Shown here one piece after another: positions 10,160 through 19,278 of a DNA stretch of 23,629 nt (the stretch's first letter is position 1; every line of letters begins with the position of its first letter). The notes beneath the pieces were generated by a model. It was given only the letters and a program-made list of their open reading frames with translations. It did not search any database and was not told the DNA's origin. The DNA comes from Phellopilus nigrolimitatus (taxonomy: Eukaryota > Basidiomycota > Agaricomycetes > Hymenochaetales > Hymenochaetaceae). The stretch is from contig JAJOHG010000391.1 of NCBI GenBank assembly GCA_021029095.1, positions 1 through 23,629 on the forward strand, written 5' to 3'. A program made the translations under genes and the position numbers.

Positions 10160-11563
10160 GTAGGATCCCGAGCGAGATGGTGGGGGATAGCAGACCGGAC
10201 GACTCAGAACATATCGCGTCAATTAACATTGAACTCCGCAATAGCGTGGGTACAATCTACCCGATTTAATTCCCCTCATTAAGGGCACATAGCAGCCGAG
10301 GCATGGAGTCGATCGATAATGGAACAAGAGACAGCTGGAATTCATCAAGAACGAGGTCAGAATTCCGTGTTTGAACTCTCCTCTCGCTGAACTCGCAGGA
10401 AATACGGCTCTTCTTGTGTGGGTCCATGTTACTACGTCTTTACAGCATCTAAGCTCATGGACCCACAGAAACTTTGCAGTCTGTCTGTGGTTTGCTATAT
10501 TTTACAATAATACAGTCTACATCCTTGGAGACGATCCTGTCTTTCGAGATAGAGTTCGGTTCCCATCGGTTTTTAATTTGACCGAGCCGAACTGCCAGAT
10601 CCGAGACATTTTATCTTCGCCCGGGCATCTCTTTACGCACTGTGTCTCCAACTAAAGCTCCTACGACTTCCAACGTGCACATTCAAAAGTAATGAACGAG
10701 CCCCCAAGTTCTTTATTTCGTTATCTTCCTTTATAATGTCTGGATTCCTGTGGTCTTTATCCCTCAACCTTCGCCTCCCGCACCGGCCATATCGATGCTT
10801 CTGTCATCATTGTCGGGGTCGGTCGGTCACTCGGTCTATCCGGCTTCGGTACCTCGGTTAGACTATCTGTATCTCACAGCTTCTAGAACTCCACAGCCAC
10901 ATAAAATGATGATGATTACTCCCAAGTTTCCAAACAGGGGGCAGATTGTCCAGGTTACAGACCGAATGAACGTTTTGCCTGTTCTTAAGAATGCTGAGAG
11001 AAGACCCGGCGCCGATCTCGATTGCAGATACCCCTACGTCGGGTTACGGCACCATGCTGCACCTTGCAGCTGATCAGGTCGATCCCCGAGGCCAAGCGAT
11101 CTCGAACTAGTTTTCTTCTTTGGTACGTCCTGTGCTTCGTGGGAAGGACCTCTCTTTGTCTCAAGCTATGAACCTGATTACCTCGTAAGTACCTCATATC
11201 ACCTCACAAAACTCCAGAACACAGCATGGAAATCGAAGTATCCATCGAAGAAAGTATCCGAACGGTCGTCGTCATAAAGACGTGAATGTTGGTAGTGTAC
11301 ACACGCAGAATACAGAGACAAGGGACAACGGGCATAACAAAGGCATTAAAAAACGTACATCACGTGAAGATAGTGGATATCGGAGAATAGGACAAAGGGC
11401 AAGAAGACGAGCAGAACAATGCTTGAGAATCATCATGAACAGGAGACGGGGGAAGGTAACAGATAATCAAGGAGGGACATAGGATATACACAACAAGGGA
11501 ATATGGGCAAATAGGTACTCAAGAAAGGACATAGGATAGACGTAGACGAGTCAGTCCTCGCCT
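10160..11563. other. Intergenic region between the RRM and stomatin genes
   Basis: No supported gene was found in this 1.4 kb. It holds the upstream region of the RRM gene and the 3' flank of the stomatin gene, which ends at 11564. The longest open frames (10371-10655 plus and 10750-11073 plus) lack motifs and have no splice-supported extension. The stretch near 11300-11470 is purine-rich. A 12-base inverted repeat at 10417-10467 is listed separately. Confidence 0.45.
10417..10467. repeat. 12-base perfect inverted repeat (potential hairpin)
   Basis: TGTGGGTCCATG at 10417-10428 is perfectly complementary to CATGGACCCACA at 10456-10467, with a 27-base loop. It lies in intergenic DNA about 650 bases upstream of the RRM start. 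It might be a protein-binding site or a hairpin in an RNA, or chance; nothing in the surroundings decides this. Confidence 0.6.
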
Positions 11564-13104
11564 TTACGAATCCGCGATGCTGCTGAGCACACCCGCACGT
11601 ATCACGTCCCCGCCCTCGTCGCGGATCGAGGCGTTCTGCCCTGAGCCGCTGCCACTGCCGCCGGCGAGCTGGCCAACGACGTCGCTCTGCAGCTGCATCG
11701 GCACGAATATGACCTTGCTCTGCGCGCTCTTCGCCATCGTCTGGAGCGCCTCGAGCTGCCGGATCTGCATGGCTGCAGGCGACGCGAGGATGTCTGCCGC
11801 CTGTCGCATGAGACGTGCGGCGTCGACTTCGGCGCGCGCGGCGATGACCTTGGACTCTCCAATCCGCTTCTGCTGTGCTGCCGAGGACAACGACGTGGCA
11901 ACTTCTGCTGAGAAGATAATGTCTTTGATCCTGAGAAGAAAGTAATGTAAGTTCGTCTATAAAATAGAGAGGCACGCATTCGAAGAAAGGAAGCATCGTT
12001 GCTAGATGCCTTTCTATTCAGAAGAACAGAGCAATACTCACAGAATGCCTTCGATTGCCACGCCCCATTTCTAGATTCACAAGATGAATAAGTAAATAGT
12101 CACGACAAATAATTTAGAAAAGAGCGCACATCAGCAACGTCGCCGACGATCTCAGCAATTTCAAACGCGATGGCCTCGCGCTCAGTGACCACGCTCTGCA
12201 CCGCGCGCGCTCCCACGACATGTCGAAGGGTCGTCTGCGCACGCTCGATGAGCGCTTGGCGCAGGTCAGAGATGCCGAATGCCGCACGATAAGGATTCGT
12301 GATCTGGAAGTAGATAACCGAGTCGCTAAATATCATGCGGGTTAGATTAGAGTGTCGTTTCTTCTTTCTAGGAAGAACGAAACGTACATCTCGACATTGA
12401 CGTTGTCGCGGGTAATAACCATCTGCCTGCCAATAGGGCTGATCTGGATTTTGACGTCGACGATGCGCAACGACTCCGTGCACACGTTGACCTGAGCCAA
12501 TCCGGGGTCGACAGCCTTGTAGAACTTTCCGAAGCGTGACACCAGGCCAACCGAACCTATTTCAGAAATAAGTCTTGTGGACAAAATTGCACATGCATTT
12601 GGTTACACACCTTGTTTGACGTTCTTGAAAGGGTTGGGGCATGGCATGCATGGGAACGCCCCGCAGAATCCAACGCAGACGCCTAGTGCGTTCAACATCG
12701 AGCCATAAACACCGTGAGTGACCTATACAACCAGTCAGCCTCTGCTGTCCCATCATTAGCAAACAATGCGTACCTCCCCAGTCCCGAGATCCTGCGCGTA
12801 CGATTGCTGTTATAGGCGCGGGCGTAAGTACGCGGTGCTTTGAATTTCGAGAATCGAGACATACCTGCATCTCGCTGCGTTTCAGTGGTTGGACAGCGAT
12901 GATGGTCCTGTCTTGGTGCCTCCTGGTTGAAGGAGGTCCCTCTGAGGTTACTTCAGTCATCATGAACGTAAGGATGGCAATGGGAAAGAAAGTAGACGGG
13001 GTCCACATACCGTGTGGGGCATCATGGTCGACGACGCGGGAGGCATCTGAGCCGTTCGGAGACGGATTGCGGGCCTTGTGATCGGTGGATTCGTGTCCGT
13101 TCAT
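11564..13104 (-). CDS. Stomatin-family (SPFH/Band 7) membrane protein
   Basis: Eight exons join in frame: 13104-13011, 12941-12865, 12806-12774, 12722-12611, 12556-12388, 12325-12130, 12070-12042 and 11930-11564, giving 358 residues. The N-terminal 57 residues are polar. A hydrophobic, cysteine-rich hairpin follows at about 69-100 (GSMLNALGVCVGFCGAFPC), typical of stomatin monotopic insertion with likely palmitoylated cysteines. The SPFH core (about 105-275) shows GLVSRFGKFYKAVDPGL, VITRDNVNVEIDSVIYFQ and RAQTTLRHVVG. An A/E/Q-rich coiled-coil segment with AEVATSLSSAAQQKRIGESK precedes a G/S-rich tail. Stomatins oligomerise in membrane microdomains and modulate channels and transporters at the plasma membrane, endosomes or mitochondria. 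No transit peptide was evident. Two exons are very short (33 and 29 bases). Exon 3 begins at CAATCG, because this start gives the conserved QSYAQDLGTGE. Confidence 0.93.
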
Positions 13105-14318
13105 ACTGTCTGCGCCGTGTGATGCGAATTAGAGAGGATAATTGGGGGCGGACGGCAGCGGAGGTGAAAAGATACACAGACGACGAGGAGAAGACTATAA
13201 GCTGTTGAGTCGACTGCGGGTCGTGGGTTGATGTCGACGTTTTACAAGGGCGCCCACGTCTGAGCGTGTGATCTGCGATGCACAGCGCACATGCCGACGT
13301 CTTCTTTCCTATTATGAACTCTCCCGCGCCTATTTGCGGTGCAATTCAATTTACTCGAGTATAGCCGACCGGTTTCTTTCCTCTCTTGTATAAAGGGAAA
13401 ACGAGTATATCATAGCACAGGAAATAATAAAGGAAACACAGGTCTTACAGCCCAGATATATGTACATTCTCCAAGGAGAGTGGCTGGCATAAACGAGAGG
13501 CGGACACTGCATTCCGACTGGATTTCATATTGAACCATTCATGTGATCCAAGTCCGCAGTAAAGATAGAACACGGCATCTCTGGCGCTCCGCCCTTGAAG
13601 GAGAAGGTGTGGTGCCCGTTTTGATCGACGAATCGCTGAGTCCGGTGACATGCGAGCACTGTGCGCCAGCTGCGAGACTAAGAAACAGGCGGTTCACCTT
13701 CGTGACTTCACGGAACACGTCAAGTATACTAACTTGCTTTTATAGATTTATTGCTGCCGGATACTGGACGGATCCTGTACCCAAGCGCTATTGTCAATTA
13801 CTTTGCATTTTAAAGTCCATCTTGAACAAACATACTAAAAATGCTGCTCCCAATCTTCCAGCACTCACGGACCGATGTCTGTTTCTACCTTTTTCCTGTC
13901 TCTCTTTCGCACGCATTTGTATTTACACAGCACCATCCGACAGGTCATAACAGGATCTTAGCGAAAAGTCCTCGTAGGAATCTTGTTCGGAACGCTGGAC
14001 GTGATGCACATGTAGTGCACAGTGATGAAATTGAATTGGGTTCTTCAGGCTTACGGGGAGGTTCGGAGCTAGTACAGAAACCAGTCCGTCGAAGATGGTT
14101 GCACGGATATGGATCACTACTTAGTCGGTGTTTAAAATCGAGTGCATAGCCGGCCATGCTGGGCTAGGTTGGGTTTAATTTGATTGGAGAATGAGAGCTT
14201 GGAACCGAGTCGAGACTAGCAGTGCACAACGACCACGATAGAATAGCGTTCTGCACATGTTCTAAGCACGTTCGAAACACGGTTTGACAGTGTTGACACC
14301 GAGAACGTAGCGGCAAAC
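13105..14318. other. Intergenic region between the divergent stomatin and EVE genes
   Basis: This interval holds the upstream regions of two divergently transcribed genes. No supported gene was found. One short minus-strand frame ending at 13525 reads unusually protein-like (FVDQNGHHTFSFKGGAPEM, then a stop), and a good acceptor (ctcgcag, 13672-13678) and donor (gttagt, 13734-13729) lie just upstream. However, the frames do not join and the upstream sequence has stops. It could be a gene remnant or chance. Confidence 0.35.
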
Positions 14319-14334
14319 GCGCGTGATAACGCGC
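14319..14334. promoter_or_regulatory. Inverted repeat GCGCGT-GATA-ACGCGC upstream of the EVE gene
   Basis: Two 6-base arms, GCGCGT and ACGCGC, flank a four-base GATA spacer, 81 bases upstream of the EVE start codon. Each arm overlaps an ACGCG core like that bound by MBF-type cell-cycle factors in fungi, and the spacer is itself a GATA-factor core. Function is inferred only from position and symmetry. Confidence 0.3.
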
Positions 14335-14339
14335 TTAGT

Positions 14340-14356
14340 CACGTCACACTGACGTG
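14340..14356. promoter_or_regulatory. ATF/CREB-like palindrome upstream of the EVE gene
   Basis: CACGTCA and TGACGTG are perfect inverted copies separated by three bases, centred 67 bases before the EVE start codon. TGACGTG is the half-site recognised by bZIP factors of the ATF/CREB class. The symmetry and promoter-proximal position make a real binding site plausible, but there is no direct evidence. Confidence 0.4.
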
Positions 14357-14414
14357 CTTCTCAGCTTGAGCAGCTCAAACTTAACTCCCACCGACCTGCA
14401 AGACGTGACCGAAA

Positions 14415-16017
14415 ATGCCGAGCTATTATCTTATGAAGGCAGAGCCGAATTCGCGCATCGAAAAGGGAAAGGATGTGAAGGTAATTAGAAATCCAACAAC
14501 TCAACTTGAACTCCAGACTTCACCCACTACTTCCCTTACCCTTTTCTGTTGTGTGAAGCAATCTAGACAATTTTGTATTGAATGTCCACTTGTTATTTTG
14601 TCCTAAAAGTTCAGTGTCGATGATTTCGAAGCCGTCAAGACGACATCCTGGGAAGGTGTCCGGAACCACGAGGCAAAGAAACTCATGCAGTCGATGAAAG
14701 TCGGAGATCAGGCTGGTTGACGACTTGTTCACTACAAGATCCATATAAATAGCTAATGTTGGTATCTTGAAGGTCCTTTTTTATCATTCTAACTGCAAAA
14801 GTCCTGGTAAGCTTAAAATCTTGCTCGTCTTCGTATGTTCATCCTTTGCTGTCTTATTATGATCACAGGTGTGGCTGGTTTCGCTGAGGTAGCTTTGTTT
14901 TTTCTTTCATTTGAAGTTTGCTTTTCCTCACGTCAATTTCCTGTTTGTCTCAGGTCTCGAAAGAAGCCTACCCAGATTGTGAGCGATCATGGCAACGAGC
15001 CTTTGCTGAAAACTTACACCTCTCATACAGACACGGCTTGGGATCCGTGAGTCACACACATTACTCTCATCGAAGACAGGATGCACAGAACCGAGTTAAC
15101 TAGATCATACAGAGAACACCCCTACTATGATTTAGTGAGCATCCTCGGAGTTGCTTCCTCGCTACCGATTCAACTCTAAATATAATCCTATAGAAATCAG
15201 ACAAAGAATCTCCAAAGTGGTTCATGGTTGATGTGACCTTCAAGGCACGTGCGGTACATTTCGTTCCTCTTTCCCTTTTCAAGAGAGTCGCGGGCCTGGA
15301 AACAGACGCCCCACCAGATGAGGTGGCGTACATCGCTGAAGAGGGGGTAAAAGCGATAAAAAGTAAGTTCGTATCTAGTATTTTACCTATTTATTGGTGC
15401 TATATGTGTCGTGAGCAGGTATGGCCCTCGTGAACCGCGGCCGACTCAGCGTGCAGCCTGTCGAAGAAGTTGCCTTCGTAATCGTGCAACTGCTCGCCGA
15501 GAAGGGAGGGTGGGATGTGAGTTTTGGTGCCGGCATTGGTTCTGACGCTGGAGCCAGTAGCAAAGACAAGAAAGCCCAGAGAAAGAATATAAAGACAATC
15601 TCGGCGAAGAAAACTAATAAGGCTAAGGCAAAAGGTATGGTCACATTTATTTAATTACTTCCCGCGGGATCTCGAGTTACTGATCTTTCGGCGTCATGGA
15701 AACGCGATTCGACAGCTCACGCGGCGGGTGCGGCGGGTACACGTACAAGATCGGACGTAGACGAAGGTGGAGGCGAGGAAACGAGTGGTACTTCCAAGGA
15801 GGCCGTTTACGACATGCTTGCTGTGGAAGGCAGTGCACAGAGCGATGCTCATTTTGATTCCGCCCTTGCTTCAGAACTCAGAACTGGAAAACAGAACTCG
15901 GAAAAGGCTGCTCGAAAGCGGAAGGTGAAAGCGCTCAACGGCGACGACAGTGGAGAAGAAGATGGCGAATCTCAAGAACCAACTTTACGGAGGTCCACAC
16001 GAGTCAGGCGAAAATGA
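14415..16017 (+). CDS. EVE-domain (THYN1-like) protein
   Basis: Ten exons give 323 residues: 14415-14480, 14610-14711, 14773-14806, 14869-14888, 14954-14978, 15032-15047, 15113-15134, 15194-15362, 15419-15634 and 15716-16017. Residues 1-184 form the EVE domain. Visible signatures are MPSYYLMKAEP, SWEGVRNHEAKK, VLFYHSNCKSPGVAGFAEV, YTAWDPEHPYYD, KWFMVDVTF and EKGGWD. EVE domains (human THYN1 and bacterial relatives) are PUA-like folds thought to bind modified bases in DNA or RNA; THYN1 is nuclear. The 140-residue C-terminal extension has a lysine-rich block (about 198-224), an acidic block (GDDSGEEDGESQEP) and a basic end (RRSTRVRRK), suggesting nuclear localisation and nucleic-acid contact. 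Intron 2 (14712-14772) appears to start with GC. Four consecutive exons are 16-25 bases long. Reading through GGWD into the lysine-rich block was preferred, since splicing there reaches a stop. Confidence 0.92.
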
Positions 16018-16333
16018 TGTTTGCTCATTAGTTTGGGTGCAAATTTGGTTAATGTATTACCCTAGATCAACGGGCTAAAGGCGTAAACAACAAGAACTTG
16101 CGAATGGAGACTATGAGCTACGATCAATGCGGAATTTTCCGTTTATAGGCTGCTGTGAAAGGAAAAAACAAAGCGAGAGCAAGAGCAAACCATAACTGAA
16201 ACAAGAAATAGATTGCAGACCAAGACGGATGTGAGAATTGTGCGATATTCAGGAAATAGTACGAGCATAGAAGATGATCGAAATAGGCGAGATTTCGCCC
16301 TTTTAGGCCCTCATGAAGGGAGTCGAAGAAAAT
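16018..16333. other. Convergent 3' spacer
   Basis: The interval separates the 3' end of the EVE gene (plus strand) from the proposed end of the unrecognised minus-strand gene. No open frame of note and no repeats were seen. It presumably contains the 3' UTRs and polyadenylation signals of both genes. Confidence 0.4.
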
Positions 16334-17393
16334 TTAGGAGCCAGTGCGACGCAATTTGCGCATAGAAAGGACGAGAAAGCTCTTGCATGTCTGACGACTA
16401 TGAGCACTTCATAGGGAGAAAAAAGGAGAGAGTGAACAACTCACAGAGAATAAGCGGCCTGGTCTGAAGAACCTAGCGTGTACAGGCTGGATTGGGATGC
16501 CTCCAGTATCGCCTCCGTCTTCATCTAGCGCCAGATCGCTGATGTTTGACATCGCATCGTCGTCTAATGGATGAAGAGCAACATTTTCTGGCCCCTGAGA
16601 TGACGCGTCCAGCGTGAAAGGGTCGATCCGTAAAGCAGCCTCGGGCTGTGCAAATCGGAAGCAAAAATTCCGATGAGAAAAAAAAAGTGCCGACAAAGCG
16701 AATACGCGTGCGCACCAGAGAGTGAACGATCTCAGTATATTCCTCGGAACCATCGTCACCTCTGCAGTCCACAGTTTTCTGAGAGGGGGAGCGGAAGAAA
16801 AAGACAAATCAATAAAGTACAGGTTTGTGAGCATGTCACTCACTATAATCCAGTTAACCTTCCGCTCTTCATTGATCGGGACCGGGTATGGGTGATAGTT
16901 TGGGACGTTTGTCCAAACGATACGAGCCCTCGCGGCGGGGGCGATGCGTCTGGAAAGAAGCTCGACGACCTGGCCGAAGGAAAGGTACACCGCTCGCGGG
17001 TGCGCTTTTCGTCGCGAATACATATCAACAGTCGCAAAACTGGTGGGCTATGAGAAAGTGAGGATACGAGCAATAAAAAGCAGAAGGAAGAGTGCATCGT
17101 TAACCTCTCCACGGAGATATAAGAGATTCTCAGACCTCTGCTAGATTTAGATGTGCCTAGAAGCCATTTATCGTAATCCCACTAATACACCACGGGGGAA
17201 ATCCCACTGCCTTCATTTAGGTACAGGTCGCCGACACGTCGACCATTTCTCTGCTCCCGCCGCTCGCGTTCAATGTTGACAGGACTTTAAGGTTCGAGAA
17301 AATTTCGTACATCTCTTGATCGTCTATGTCAGACTTCCGATGAAGCACCAATAGAAAGACAAAGTCGATGAAGGTATGTAGACGCGCAGGCAT
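16334..17393 (-). CDS. Hypothetical protein, six-exon model
   Basis: A continuous model can be built from ATG at 17393: exons 17393-17225, 17156-17105, 17039-16844, 16778-16716, 16645-16445 and 16381-16334, giving about 242 residues. All phases agree and the introns are 48-70 bases, which is the main support. Exons 3-5 are the most convincing. They carry FGQVVELLSRRIAPAARARI, PNYHPYPVPINEERKVNWII and an acidic segment (HPLDDDAMSNISDLALDEDG) before IQPVHARFFRPGRLFS. The last motif faintly recalls the opening of fungal DUF6590 domains (F-x-GR-x-F), but the rest of that domain is absent, so the gene may be truncated. The first two exons and the last (48 bases) are less certain. No function can be assigned. 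It may instead be a remnant of a longer gene: just upstream, minus-strand frames near 17460 contain the protein-like REAIYILQDAAKHIGHFSGS followed by stops. Confidence 0.4.
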
Positions 17394-18879
17394 AGGCTTC
17401 TTCAACGGAGCTCAGGAAACCGAACCACTAAAATGGCCTATATGTTTTGCAGCATCCTGAAGAATATAGATGGCCTCACGAAATCAAGGCCCTTCCAGGC
17501 ACCTTTTCCAGCAGGCTCGGGCGACGCGCGGAAAGGCAAAACATGCAGAAGCATTGTCGTTGATTGTTTGCTCGGCACCTCGTACGTTCTTTCATTTTTC
17601 GAGAAAGAGTTCGCCCTTGGAGACCTGTTCTTCGGGAGTTGGCACCGCCAGTCCACCACAACGAGCTCGCACAGCCCTCAATATTTTTCGCCGATATATG
17701 ATTCGACCTTCTTGCGAACGAACATTTGCAGAATCTGGCGAGGCAGTCCATAAAAGACTTCCAAATAAGGAATAAATAAAGAAGTGAGTCAAAGTGACCC
17801 GCCTCCGAGATGAACGATGGGCAGAGGCGATGAGTCGATGCAAGATAAGACGTATCGCTGACCACTATTACTGCAGAACGAGCGCTTTGTCGTGCTGAAC
17901 CCAGTGTGGTGCCTCGCAAATGGTTGGAAAGCAGATGTGACAGGACAAGTTCGACAATACGATCAAGCGGACTAGCGAAGGACCGCAATAAATGTTGACA
18001 TACAGTGTCGAAAAACCAGGCTGATATAAAGCTAAGCTCGCATGCTTAAACATGAAGGCCTGTCCTGCAAACTGTAAACCAAGAATTAAGCAATCGGGAC
18101 AAATGAAACCCGACCTTCACAATCTACGCGAAGATCAATCCTCGAGAACCCAAGCACGCGCTGTGAAGTAAGCCATTTCACGAAAGAGCCGCAACTTTTG
18201 GTTTTGACTAGGGGACTTGAATTTTGCAGGAATCAAGTGCAGAGAAAATGAAAAACGAGACGGCTAAGCATCTAGAGTACGTACCACACTTCCGTCAAAT
18301 TGTCTTTAGTTCCCTCAAGCTGGCTTAGCTAGCTTCGCTTCGGATCCTTCCAACATGAGTTCCTCATTCAACCTTTCTATACTTATCAGTCGGCGAGAAT
18401 TGAAGTTGGCAGTCATTTGCAGATGAAGAAGGCAATTCAAGCACCTTTCGGCAAGGTCTTGGTGGCTGTGACCAGCGACGGCCAATCGATTTTCCTTCAA
18501 ACGCCTTCCTATTGCTCTTTGGAGTCCGTCAGTTGAACGATCAAGCAGGTCGCGCAACCTCTTTCACTATTGTGAAATTTCAAGTTCTCATTATTCCGGA
18601 CGGTCATTCGAGAATGGTTTTTCTTTCAGTGTTGGGAGTGTAAGTCATTTCCCGGCCGCGCATTTAAGTCCAACCAGCCTGACTCGAGTTCATCTCCTGC
18701 AGCTGGCGTCCCCGTCTTACTTTCTTTCATCGATCCGCTATCTTTGCCTTCATCTGATACTACCTATACGTTGTCGATTTTCCGATTCAAACACCCATAC
18801 CGTCCATGCACTCAGACATCGAGAACCGCGCTTATCACACTTTCAGCCACGCGAATGAACGCGGGTTTTGCTTCCGTGC
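17394..18879. other. Mostly non-coding interval with protein-like scraps
   Basis: No complete gene is supported. On the minus strand, short protein-like pieces occur near 17460 (ILQDAAKHIGHFSG) and at 18315-18560, where an 80-codon frame contains LKENRLAVAGHSHQDLAERC and LLHLQM. These could be scattered exons of an unrecognised gene or remnants of one, but no splice model connects them. Other open frames (17476-17988 minus, 17433-17753 plus) show no motifs. Confidence 0.35.
18315..18560 (-). pseudogene. Possible orphan exon or gene remnant
   Basis: The minus-strand frame from an acceptor-like gtgaaag (18567-18561) reads LRDLLDRSTDGLQRAIGRRL and continues with an amphipathic, leucine-rich sequence to a TGA at 18315. 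Its composition is that of a helical protein, unlike the surrounding DNA. No start codon in good context, no upstream exon and no recognised family were found. It may be a decayed fragment or chance. Confidence 0.2.
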
Positions 18880-18887
18880 TATAAATA
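18880..18887 (+). promoter_or_regulatory. TATA-like element upstream of the S28 peptidase gene
   Basis: TATAAATA lies on the plus strand about 390 bases upstream of the S28 start codon, with no other gene between. The distance equals that of the TATA box before the RRM gene, which makes a promoter role reasonable. A 5' UTR intron cannot be excluded. Confidence 0.35.
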
Positions 18888-19278
18888 TTGTTGTACCTCG
18901 GTCTTCGCAAGCATATGACCGGCCACCATTGACGCATTGGCAGACTTCAAGACAGTACCGGCTCTCCCGCCGAGTAGCAGCAGACCCATATAGCTTGTAG
19001 AGGAAGGCGTTGCCGATGTGCCAAACACAGCTGCGGTCCGTGTTGTTATTGTTGTCATTCAGAAAGTGCTCGACAAATGCTACGTCGGTCGTAAGTCGGT
19101 CCCGCCGGAATTTTCCATGTACACTTCTCCTTCATTGCCATGTGCGTTTGTTTCTTATCAGGCACTCTTGTTTTCGTTCCGCGTGCTACATAACAGATCA
19201 GCACTATAAGTTTTGACTACCACCGCACTGTCTGGTGAGGCGCTGAAAGTCGCATCGGGCCCCACTTCCGTGCTCATC
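18888..19278 (+). promoter_or_regulatory. 5' flank of the S28 peptidase gene
   Basis: The stretch between the TATA-like element and the start codon holds no gene. Pyrimidine-rich patches (about 19040-19060 and 19125-19150) resemble fungal leader sequence. The frame upstream of 19279 is open back to 19213 but has no ATG there, so the ATG at 19279 is taken as the start; it also places a signal peptide at the N-terminus. Confidence 0.4.

Noticed and set aside
11433..11996. 187-codon open frame on the minus strand
   Set aside because: It is an alternative frame over the last stomatin exon, R- and H-rich as expected for an out-of-frame reading of GC-rich coding DNA.
12774..12791. An 18-base third stomatin exon starting at GATCTC
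   Set aside because: The upstream acceptor before CAATCG gives a 33-base exon encoding the conserved QSYAQ, which fits the family better.
12562..13104. Unspliced 180-codon frame beginning at the stomatin start
   Set aside because: After residue 31 it reads through introns; splicing at the canonical sites recovers conserved stomatin motifs.
14709..14720. A normal GT donor (gttgac at 14716) for EVE intron 2
   Set aside because: Using it puts the next exon out of frame and hits a stop within a few codons, whereas the GC donor keeps the conserved VLFYHSN.
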